Positions 28,101 through 36,679 of a stretch of 64,000 nt of DNA are shown piece by piece. Positions within the stretch are counted from its first letter, which is position 1. Every line of letters begins with the position of its first letter. The notes under the pieces were generated by a model. That model worked only from the letters and a program-made list of their open reading frames with translations, was not told the DNA's origin and ran no database searches. Where the stretch lies: positions 186,001-250,000 of the forward strand of contig JAGQDJ010000031.1 of NCBI GenBank assembly GCA_022885665.1, in the 5' to 3' direction. A program made the translations under genes and the position numbers. The DNA is from Triops longicaudatus. Its lineage: Eukaryota; Arthropoda; Branchiopoda; Notostraca; Triopsidae.

Positions 28101-28966
28101 CTACCTCCCGCCCCCGCGGGGGCGGTGTTTAACGGCACATGTTGCGAGTTGGCACTACTGGACCGCCCATTGGCAGCGGCGTTGGGTCGTTTGGGGCTTA
28201 AACTCGCTCCTCTGGAACCCTTATTCTTCCTGTGGGGAGCCGCAGGCGGCGGCATGAAGTTGGTAGGTTCGAAAGGGGGTGGCCCTGATTCATAATTCAG
28301 GAACGGGGGCGGGTAAGGTTGCGGGGGCGGAGCTACACCTTCAACTATGTCATAATGGTGGTGATGGTGATGATGATGAGGGTGGTTCAAGGGGTGCAGA
28401 AAAGTGGGCGCTGCAGGTGGTGGGTGGGTGTGATGCAAGTGAGGGGGCGGGGGCGGAGGGGGCGCTGCCACCCAGGCATACCCGTGCGGCGAATCGACCA
28501 ACACAGGAGCGAACCCTATGGGAGTTTCCGGACTCACAGCCACAGGTGGTTGCGGAGGGTGATGCAGGGGGTGATGAGGGTGAATCCACGAGTAATGAGC
28601 CGCCGGAGCGGTGGCGTTCGGATCGTTTTCGGTTTCTTTCCCCTGGTCTTCTCCTTCCGCTTCGTTTTCTTTGGAATTCTCAGCAACCGGGGGATTTTTC
28701 TCCCGAATCGGGGTAAGGAGGTGAGGCAGAGGAGGATTGGCAGGTTCCGGAATGGAGGAGGAAGAAGAGAGCTTTGCGGAATCACTGGAGAGTCGCTGAT
28801 GGGAACAATGATCTTGGAATGAAGAATCCGGTCCAGAGGAGCCGTTCGGAGTTAGGCGACCAACTTCTGCGCTGAGATGTTCCATTTGGAGGTTGTTGGT
28901 CACCAACAAAGGACGACCCCGTTCTAAATTATCCTTCAAAGACGTACAGCTGTCCACTTGGGCCAT
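10154..28966 (-). CDS. FNDC3: fibronectin type III domain-containing protein 3 (FNDC3-like)
   Basis: Eighteen coding exons, 1522 residues. Exons in transcript order: 28966-27886, 17436-17225, 16936-16705, 16561-16373, 15341-15214, 15043-14892, 14815-14648, 14441-14256, 14164-13921, 13593-13164, 12751-12579, 12140-11841, 11726-11464, 11342-11142, 11045-10879, 10800-10670, 10536-10345, 10273-10154. The N-terminal half is Pro/His/Gly-rich low-complexity sequence. It contains the family block around VQVIQGPATVRM and VPPGHVLQQIVDEHG, matching vertebrate FNDC3A/B. Nine FN3 domains follow with typical W and YxFRVxAxN motifs. The protein ends in a single hydrophobic tail anchor (LIILLGFCFFALLMAIIV) before QQVFSR-stop, so the bulk should face the cytosol from ER/Golgi membranes. 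The third FN3 is shorter than in vertebrates. The protein is longer than human FNDC3A (about 1200 residues) because of the N-terminus. The Drosophila orthologue is called miles to go. All phases match, so I am confident in the model except possibly the first exon. Confidence 0.95.
15771..15903. repeat. inverted repeat with two ACCATGGTA palindromes in an FNDC3 intron
   Basis: A perfect 12-bp inverted repeat (CCGAAAGTCTTT at 15771-15782, AAAGACTTTCGG at 15892-15903) brackets about 110 bp. The left side is followed by two copies of ACCATGGTA (15783-15791 and 15801-15809), which is nearly palindromic itself. It lies in the intron between 15341 and 16373. It may be a decayed MITE; no target duplication is obvious. 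Confidence 0.5.
18719..19084 (-). other. unassigned open frame inside FNDC3 intron 1; possible alternative first exon
   Basis: A minus-strand ORF opening with MTASVDAFWRLGN and running 121 codons; an upstream in-frame ATG at 19135 would add 17. Residues 22-50 are Pro/His/Ser-rich (YYPPSMIPSHQHQHPG), similar in flavour to the FNDC3 N-terminus. A possible donor after GAGTTCCATG (GT at about 18915) is in phase 1 and would join correctly to FNDC3 exon 2. The donor is weak and no homology is recognised. It may be a chance ORF. Confidence 0.2.
27747..27857. mobile_element. possible pogo/Tigger-like MITE fragment
   Basis: Several copies of TTCGTTATA or its variants occur in about 110 bp (near 27749, 27788, 27823 and, inverted, TATAACGAGTG at 27843). 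Ends rich in TCGTTATAACGA are characteristic of pogo-type mariner relatives. Intact termini and a TA target duplication are not evident, so this is a tentative call. It ends about 28 bp from the exon 1 splice donor of FNDC3. Confidence 0.35.
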
Positions 28967-29011
28967 TCACCAGCTTTGATGTCTATTTCTTGCATAAAGA
29001 GGATTGTCTTT
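28967..29011 (-). other. FNDC3: 5'UTR part of the first coding FNDC3 exon
   Basis: Upstream of the ATG at 28966 the minus strand shows a plausible acceptor (CCTTTTAACACAG ending at 29012). That would leave about 45 nt of 5'UTR in the coding exon. A strong donor upstream (29753-29754) supplies the partner exon. Confidence 0.4.
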
Positions 29012-29754
29012 CTGTGTTAAAAGGCGCGCGGGTCCTTGGCAGTCTTCGGATTCAACGTTGAGGTGTCGTAAATAATATGAAAAAGAACACAAAAACGGAC
29101 ATTAGAATCCCAAAAGAAAGTTGTTGGTATCGTCAGGCCAGAGTGCGCAACCGGAACTGGGAAACTTGTGAACGCAAACGAGCTATTATTCACTCAATTG
29201 AATGGAAAGCACAACAACGAAGAGAGGGGATAAAGGTATTTAAGATTACGTCACGGAGCAAATGAAAATAACTTTATTACGTTATTGTCTATTATATATT
29301 AATGATGTCTACAAAAAACTGTTACGGGTAACAGTCCAGACACTCGATCAATGTACCATTAGCTTTTGAACAAGATTTGAAAGAGTATAAGCAAGTGGCA
29401 CGAAAAAATAGAACATGGGCAAGGAACGAATGACATGTATATGTCACTACACCAGTTTCTTCCAAGACAGTGTTGAACGACTTGAAGTAACCAAAGTGTT
29501 CTGATATTCCTCCTAATATCCATTGGGTTAACTTGGTGTGACTTTAGATGTGGTGAATGGAAACAAAAGTGGGATAAAAAACGGTGTTATCAGTATCGTT
29601 TCTATATGCTGTGAAGATGTGACAGACATGGTAGACACGAGAGGGAAAAAACTTCATATGGTTACGTTAGATAACCTCTGTTATGGTTTCAGAATACGAA
29701 CATGAATAAAGCAGAATAAAAAGCAATGGAAAAGCGAAAGAGTCAGTTACTTAC

Positions 29755-29940
29755 CATTTAAAATGTTTCGCACTTTTATCCACGATTTGGTGGCGAAACT
29801 TGGACAAAAACAAGACACGTCTACTCGCTCACGTCAGCCCACTTTGGCAATTCCGTTCTCTGCTTCGGTGTCGGCGAAAACGCCCACCCACCTAACGCCA
29901 CTCAACGGCTGCTGCTTCGATTGACCACTTGAGGAGCGCG
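29755..29940 (-). other. FNDC3: probable non-coding first exon and promoter side of FNDC3
   Basis: A near-consensus minus-strand donor (AAATG|GTAAGTAACTG, GT at 29753-29754) follows a relatively GC-richer stretch ending near 29940. Together with the acceptor at 29012 this makes a credible 5'UTR exon. The upper limit is only estimated from base composition. Confidence 0.4.
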
Positions 29941-30971
29941 CATTTTGAATAATTCCATTTTGGAAAGCAATCCGAACTTACGGAAGTAGAAATCTTATTT
30001 TACGAATATGTTATTTAACTACTTTCTATTACTTAAAGTATTCATATGCTTAGGAATTTTTCAGGTGTTTACCATTTACTTAACTGCATTTTTTACATAA
30101 AACAGGAAGTGAAGCTTAAAAAACTCTTAAAATCCTTAAAAATTCTCAAGTCCACCGGCAATTGTATGTTAAAATGGAGTGAAGCTAGACGATTTGATCT
30201 CAGCATATTTTTTCGGTAGTAAGAAAAATTATCCGCGTAGTTTCCGTTGTTCTATCTATCTTGATTCTACTTCATTTATAATATCGGAGTATATCAACAC
30301 CACGAAAAGAAAGGTTCTAGTAGTTTGTCGTATTATACGAATACAATTTACAGAATAATAAGCTATTTAAATTCGGTATTGCGTAGACATGACGAGCGTA
30401 GGAAAATGAACGGAGGTAAGGTAGCTAATGCGTGATAGAACTCTAATTAAGATAAATGGAGGAACTCTTTCCAGTAATGAAGCTAAGCAAGGGTCAGACA
30501 GAAAGTATATTTTTAGATAAAAAAGGGTTTTGTTATTTGACTCTAAGAAGTCGCATGCATTTTTGAGAACGGGCCAAGATTACTAAGTAAAGGGGGAATG
30601 AAACGAAAGAAAAACGGGACACTTGCCCCTGAATTCGCCGCAAAAACGCTTGAGCGCCAGCTGACTTTTATTTCCACTGGAGGTCTTTTCACTTCAATGT
30701 GTACTTGAATCAGTTCTGTTTTGAGATTTGGAACTGTTCCGTGAGTCGAAATACTTTAAGGTAACTTATAATAAATATCACATATCATTACACTGTTTAT
30801 GAAAGCGAATACCAGGATGTAGAAAGCTTAGGTCACATAATTTTTGGTCCATTTTTCCCTTGTTGGTAGGTACCGAAATAGCACTGCGAAATCGACCTTT
30901 TTTCCTTGGTGGATTGAAATTAAAGTGAAAGAACATACATTTGTTTTGGTTCGTGTGAATGGGAGGATATC
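29941..30971. other. intergenic region between divergent FNDC3 and PIX
   Basis: About 1 kb of AT-rich DNA between the presumed FNDC3 first exon (minus) and the PIX start codon (plus). It must hold the PIX promoter and 5'UTR. I see no TATA-Inr pair that is clearly placed, and no coding sequence. Confidence 0.5.
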
Positions 30972-33900
30972 ATGGCAGAAATTCCAGTTTTGGTTCAGGC
31001 TTTGTATGCCTTCAAAGGAAAAAATAATGATGAGGTAAATTAATATGGGTAATTAACGCATGTTAACTAAATTAATAGTAAAAAATGAATAAAATGTGTA
31101 GCTGAACTTCCGCAAAGGTGACGTTATCACCATTACACAAATGGATGATGGAGGATGGTGGGAAGGTACCTTAAATGAGAAAACGGGCTGGTTTCCGTCA
31201 AATTATGTCAAAGAAATTAAACCGACTGGTAAAAAATAAATAAAAAAACGTTGAAATTCCAGTGTGAACTATTGAGCTCATTTTCTACTGTGTTTATTTT
31301 GCGTTGGAATGCCTGGGACACCTTTTTTGCCGTAATTAGAAGCGAAAGAGTTGTCTGAACTCCCAGCCAAAGTTGGACCGGATGTGGCGATCCAGCAAAA
31401 AACTTACCGGGACCTGATCTTAACAGACATGATCGATTCAGAAAAAGCGCACGTTGACGATCTAAAGCAACTGTGGGAGACCTATCTGCATCCTTTAGAA
31501 CAAGACAAGTAATTATACAATCTTATCGTTTCTTAGCGGTGCAAAAGCGTCTTAACGTGCTAATGATGAGTAGGAGACAGTACGACGAAACTCGTCTGCC
31601 CCTACAATCGCCAATGACGATGGATAGCATCGTTGATTTATTGGTTTCACGCTCAAGAAAATTTCTGTTATTGAGTAGCTATGTTCGATAACATTTTACG
31701 TAATCATTGTACAAGCTGACGTAAAATGTTAAGTTTTGTGATCAATTTCGCGGCGTACGTAAAAAATAAAATTAGTGCGGGACTTTAGGCAGAAAAGGAA
31801 ATTGGTTTGAAACTTTCGTTTCGTTTCCTACGAAAGGTTACATTTACGAGAGGCTTTTCATCCTTTTGTTTTAATAGTAATTTCCATTAGAGCTCGCTCG
31901 TTTAAAAGAACGAGTACACGTTGTGTCCCCTTATGGTATGAACTGTACCATAATGTGTGCGCAAATTATCCAGTATACAGGAAGACTACACACACCAAGA
32001 ACGAGAACGTTCTCTGCATTATTAGGCTAGATTGATGTACGCTACTGCACGGACTGTAAGTAATAATATCAATTAAACGTATGGTTAAATGTCCCTATTT
32101 TAGTACCGACATAAAACCCTATAATAGTCCGAGGCTAGTCGCGTCGTTGTAAAACCTGGTGTCTCCTGGCAAGCTATTGTTTTAGAACTATTGTAAAGGG
32201 GCTCCGTTATTTTGTTCACAACTCTGAAATCATGTACACGCGTTTCTCTTTCAGGCTTCTGACCAAAGCGGAATTCGCAGTATTCGTGGGCAACGTGCAA
32301 GACATTCTTGAAGCTCATCAACGTCTTTTAAATAGTTTGGAAGAAAGCCGAGGTAAAAATGACAAGGACCAACGCATCGGCAAGCTTTTTCTTTCCATGG
32401 CTGCACATCTCAAATCCCTTCACAACACGTACTGTTCGAATCATCCAAAAGCTGTTTCTGTTTTAGAAAAACACAGGTTGGCTACCATTCGTATATGTTT
32501 CTGACATTGCAGCTATGTTCATCTCCTACATATTTGTCACTAAAACCGCTTCATTTGTTAAGCTTAAAAAATAATGGATTTTCTTTTTTTTTTACGTATA
32601 AAAGAAATGAACTGATGGCATTTATGGAAGCCAAAGGAGCAACCAATCCGGCATTGATGGTGTTAACTACTGGATTGAGTAAACCTTTCCGTCGTCTGGA
32701 TAAGTACGCGGGAATGCTCCAAGAACTTGAACGGCACATGGAGGAGAGTCATCCAGACCGTGGCGATACTCAACGTTCAGTCCATATCTACAAAGACCTT
32801 TCAGTAAAAAAAATCAACTATTTAATTGCCGTGTTACTAGGGAACATTATTACGTTTAAAACTCGTTTAAACCCAGACTTTTTTCATTTAAAAACGCAAA
32901 ATCATTAATTCAGTTTTCCTATTAAAAATAGTCAACTTGCGCTGCCATTCGAAGACAAAAAGAGCTTGAGCTGGAAATTATGAGCGGCACGGTCCGTAAT
33001 TGGGAAGGCGAAGAACCGGCCAAATTAGGCGATATCTTACATGTGGGATCCGTCGCAGTGGGTGTGGACCATCGTGATCGTTACTTTGTGCTCTTCCAGC
33101 AGTATTTAGTCATGCTTTCAGTTAGTCCCCGTCTCTCTGCCTTTATTTACGAGGTAATTTGGAAAAAAATCAAACTATGTTTACTCTAAGTCTTCTTTTG
33201 GCCCAGACCATTTGCTGTAAATATCCATACTTGCCTTTTTTATAATTTTATTTCCTTTGCCTCGCATTTTCATAGTTCCCTTTTTCTCTTCCAATTTTTC
33301 AAAACTTTTTTTTTCAAAATTCTGTACTTTTTCTTAATTCATATCTTTGGAGCTGTCTTTATAGTTTAATTAATTAACTTTCTTCCCACTCCAGGGTAAG
33401 TTACCCTTATCAGGTGTGCAAGTAACGCCCTTGGAAGACAAGGAATCGTTACGGAACGCCTTTGAGGTGACGGGGCCAATGATTGATCGCATTGTGGCGG
33501 TTTGCCAGACCAAAGACGACCAGTTGCGTTGGTGCGAGCTCTTGCAAGCACAGATTCGTCGCGCAGGTGCGACTCTCAAACTCCCACATGTAAGTTTCTC
33601 ACCTCCGTCAGGTCCTCCTTATTGTCTCTTGACATCCATGGTGGTCCGTTGGGTGAAAGAAGGGTTGCTCACTCGCCGCCTTTTACAAGAGATTATCGAA
33701 GGTGGCGAGGGTAAACGGAGGCTAGGTTTAGGAATGTCTTTATTTCACCCTCACTCTCATGGTGGCCAATGGACCTCCGAAGACCTCCAACGTTTCCGAC
33801 GCCGTTGTCGCGTCGAATGCCATCTGGTGGCTGTCCGGCGCGCTCCCCAAACAAAAATGATACTAACGCATCAATGGATACCCCAAAGTGACCTCCAAAT

Positions 33901-36143
33901 TACTCCAGAAATTCATTCTCCCACCCGTGGAGAGCCCAAATTCCACAGCCAGCTCATATTACCCCCGCAGCTCAGGACATTTGACAGTTCAGAAGGACGT
34001 ACTACCGCTCGAGAATATGTGATTGGCTTACCAGAAGTGGCTTTTCCGGTATGGACCATCTGTTCGTCTACCTCCTCGTCAACTTCCACGTCTTCCTCAG
34101 CGTCTAGTTTTTGGTGGCAGCAACAGCCGCAGCATAAGGAAGAGCGTGACTTCTACAGTTTGAACTCCGTTTCTTCCAGAAGCGAACCAAATTTAAGTCG
34201 GTCGCAGTCTTTACCCGCCCACTGGCCTTCCGTAAACTGGAGCGAAGCGCAGTTGGTGCGAAACCCCGATACTCCAGCAATTCCTTCATCGTCCTTTGGT
34301 TCGGAAATCGAGTTCCGGTCAGACTTTTTGTCCTTATACTCGGACCAGGATGTCAGCCCGCGACCTGTGACTTTGGAAAACCTGCCCTACTGTTTTATGG
34401 ATTTGGATGTGCGGGATAGAGACACTCCTAGTGAAGAAGAGCAGTTAGGCGGAGCTAGCGACATGGCAATGAGTATTTTGTGTGGATTACCTAGTCAACA
34501 TTCATCCGATTCTGGTCTTGCAGACATTGGGCGCCCTGAAGGGCGTGAAGAACCTGATTTCCGCGAGCGGCATTCCGAAGTAAGTGTGAGAGATGAGGAA
34601 GAAAGCCAAAATAGGAATGATAGTCAAGAAACAGTCGTCGTTTTGCGCGCAAAAAAGGATTCCCTAGCTTCAAGAAATCACTACGCACAATCCATGGTTG
34701 AAATTCCACTTGGAGCGAGTGCCAGCTACTCTCAAGATGAATCCGACGAAAAACCCGAAACGTTTCGCGCTTCCTTGTATGCCCATTGGTGGCTTAAGGC
34801 GAAACTAGCTACGAAACTTTGTGAAATTGATGGTCCTGGAATAGCCAATACTGTCCGAAGTCATCCACAGCAGTATTTGGTGATACACAAAATCAGCTCG
34901 CGATCGCGGCATGGAGTGGGTGTAGGAACAACTTCGTGTACAGGAGAAACGGATGTAAACTCCGCAGGCAAGCGCCCGTTGTCTCTGTTAAATCCAAAAG
35001 CCTTAGTTCCTTGTTTTGCTGTATGGATGACAAACGAATTTTGCGAGACAAGCTTGACAACCAAAGAAACGCACGTTCCTGAACCTTACCTCCTTTTGCC
35101 TAAACTACGCTACAGGAAAGAAATGTGTACTAATTCTTGTTTCGTCCGTTTTCTATTTATCCGTGGTTTTGTAGTCGTAGTGTTCATTTTTTTTTTCGTT
35201 ACTCTTTTTACTTGTTTGATGGAATTTGGTATGTGAACTAACGGATTCCTAGATATGATCGACTGGAACAAACGAACCGTTTGCTAACATTTGTTGATTG
35301 TATAGGTACAGTCTCCACCGGTGGAAGTAAAGAACAGTCCGAAGAGCGTAGTTCTACGGCATCCACTGTCTCCGGCCACCGTGTCAAACCCAAGCTCGCA
35401 GCCAAACCAGCCTTTCAGCCCCACCTGCGTCCCACCTTCCACCAATAGCGTTTTTGCTCCGCCTAGTTACAAGGTTTGGTCGCAATATTGTCTTCGTCCC
35501 GCTCCGCCTTTGAAACCTTGTCTGGCTATTGACAGAGATGTGAAGCGAAAACTACGCAAGAAAGGTATTTCCAACCGTTTTAATTCACTTGAGTTGCCCT
35601 ATTTGTACATGTTAATTATTTTTCCAACTTTGTTTTTACTTATCTTTACACTAGAGTCTTCTTACGACGATGACATGGCCATTTTACAAGTTATAGAAGC
35701 GTATTGTTTGAGTGCCAAATCGAGGAATACCATAAATTCCAGTACAACATTTTCTTTCTCATTTTTTTGTAGTTATTTATTGATAGTTCTTTCTCATAAG
35801 TAGCCATGTTGGATAGTCCACAAGTGCTAATTGCAGAGGAGGAGAAGATTATCGTGGAAGACGGTAGTGGCAACACGAGCCAAGTGGAGGAAAAGTACGT
35901 CAGAAATTCTTTTCCTTTTTCTGTAACATTTTTTAAGTAAACATTATACTAATTCGGCTGTTTTGTCGCAGAACGTTAGTAGATACTGTTTACGCGCTCA
36001 AGGATCAACTAAAAACCCTACAAGAGCAAATGTCTGTGATTTGCAAAGAAGTGGAATTGTTACAAAAGAAACATAGTCAGTTGGAACGTAATGTGAAAAA
36101 CCATGTCTTACCAGAACGAGAAGATATCTTTTGGGACGTTTGA
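30972..36143 (+). CDS. ARHGEF7: Rho guanine nucleotide exchange factor, beta-PIX type (ARHGEF7/rtGEF)
   Basis: Canonical isoform: eleven exons (30972-31034, 31102-31228, 31340-31508, 32255-32476, 32605-32803, 32932-33153, 33395-33589, 35306-35564, 35655-35741, 35804-35894, 35972-36143), 601 residues. The order is that of PIX: an N-terminal SH3 at about residues 7-63 (ALYAF, GGWWEG, FPSNYV) that binds PAK; a DH domain with the signature LVLTTGLSKPFRRLDKY region, which catalyses GDP/GTP exchange on Rac1/Cdc42; a PH domain ending at about 395; a CLRPAPPLKP proline motif; the ILQVIEAYC GIT-binding block; and a C-terminal coiled coil opening with TLVDTVYALKD for multimerisation. The last residues are FWDV; human beta-PIX ends in a PDZ ligand, so this may be a variant one. 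It acts at focal adhesions and synapses in complex with GIT and PAK. Exon 7 has alternative forms, listed separately. Confidence 0.95.
31690..31730. repeat. perfect 12-bp hairpin in a PIX intron
   Basis: AACATTTTACGT (31690-31701) is exactly inverted as ACGTAAAATGTT (31719-31730), with a 17-base loop. It lies in the 31509-32254 intron. Function is unknown; it may be a small foldback relic. Confidence 0.6.
33590..35236 (+). CDS. ARHGEF7: alternative C-terminal extension of PIX read through the exon 7 donor
   Basis: The exon 7 donor (CAT|GTAAGT at 33590) can be used to reach exon 8, but the frame stays open for 549 codons to a stop at 35234-35236. That would give a 947-residue isoform. The segment is GC-richer than the introns. 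It encodes Ser-rich low-complexity sequence and motifs that look selected (SLNSVSSRSEPNLSRSQSLP, QHSSDSGLADI, LYAHWWLKAKL). The last 40 or so codons look non-coding (FVVVVFIFFFVTLF). A second strong donor, GAA|GTAAGTGT at 34580, is also in phase 0 and would add exactly 330 residues before exon 8. So exon 7 may have short, medium and long forms. This is inferred from sequence only. Confidence 0.7.
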   Translation, partial: VSFSPPSGPPYCLLTSMVVRWVKEGLLTRRLLQEIIEGGEGKRRLGLGMSLFHPHSHGGQWTSEDLQRFRRRCRVECHLVAVRRAPQTKMILTHQWIPQSDLQITPEIHSPTRGEPKFHSQLILPPQLRTFDSSEGRTTAREYVIGLPEVAFPVWTICSSTSSSTSTSSSASSFWWQQQPQHKEERDFYSLNSVSSRSEPNLSRSQSLPAHWPSVNWSEAQLVRNPDTPAIPSSSFGSEIEFRSDFLSLYSDQDVSPRPVTLENLPYCFMDLDVRDRDTPSEEEQLGGASDMAMSILCGLPSQHSSDSGLADIGRPEGREEPDFRERHSEVSVRDEEESQNRNDSQETVVVLRAKKDSLASRNHYAQSMVEIPLGASASYSQDESDEKPETFRASLYAHWWLKAKLATKLCEIDGPGIANTVRSHPQQYLVIHKISSRSRHGVGVGTTSCTGETDVNSAGKRPLSLLNPKALVPCFAVWMTNEFCETSLTTKETHVPEPYLLLPKLRYRKEMCTNSCFVRFLFIRGFVVVVFIFFFVTLFTCLMEFGM

Positions 36144-36281
36144 ATATTTTATGAAGAAAATTATTTGTCGCTTATGAAGGTGCCTTCAATGGAACTTTAT
36201 CAAAACTTAAATGTATGAAGTTTGTTTTGTTGATTTGGTCTCCCGCACCAATTTACCCTTCCCTTTTATCACCTCCCATTT

Positions 36282-36287
36282 AATAAA
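36282..36287 (+). terminator. candidate poly(A) signal of PIX
   Basis: AATAAA 139 nt after the PIX stop codon. It is the first canonical hexamer downstream and implies a short 3'UTR. Confidence 0.5.
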
Positions 36288-36338
36288 ATATTGTAGAAAA
36301 TCGAACGAATTAAATCATCAGAAGCTTTGCTGTAGAAT

Positions 36339-36344
36339 TTTATT
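36339..36344 (-). terminator. candidate poly(A) signal of the monocarboxylate transporter
   Basis: AATAAA on the minus strand (TTTATT on plus), about 340 nt after the transporter stop codon at 36680-36682. It lies just beyond the PIX poly(A) signal, so the two convergent transcripts would end almost tail to tail. Confidence 0.4.
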
Positions 36345-36679
36345 ACTCATCGTTATGTTGTATCGCTTGCATCACAAACCATTTCAACACATACCACATT
36401 CCGTTCTTTCAGTTGGTTTGTAAAGAAACCACGAATGTACAATTTCAAGCACCAGGCTTTCATTCCAAGAAACGAACACAAATGGAGGCATAGAAAAATT
36501 GTAAAAAAAATAACCGGTATGGACGTCACTGGGTGGGTAGGTTTAGGATGACTTAAACATCAAGCTCTTTCCAAGCGAATACAAAAATAAACGATAGTGT
36601 CTAGTCTTCTTAGAAAAACACGTATTATGGTAAAATAGGGCAGTAAAAAAATTTGGATGGTATAACTCTTAAGGAAGGA

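Noticed and set aside
28279..28822. Plus-strand ORFs of 145 and 167 codons over FNDC3 exon 1
   Set aside because: They are antisense shadows of a GC-rich, repetitive coding exon; the minus strand encodes the conserved FNDC3 block.
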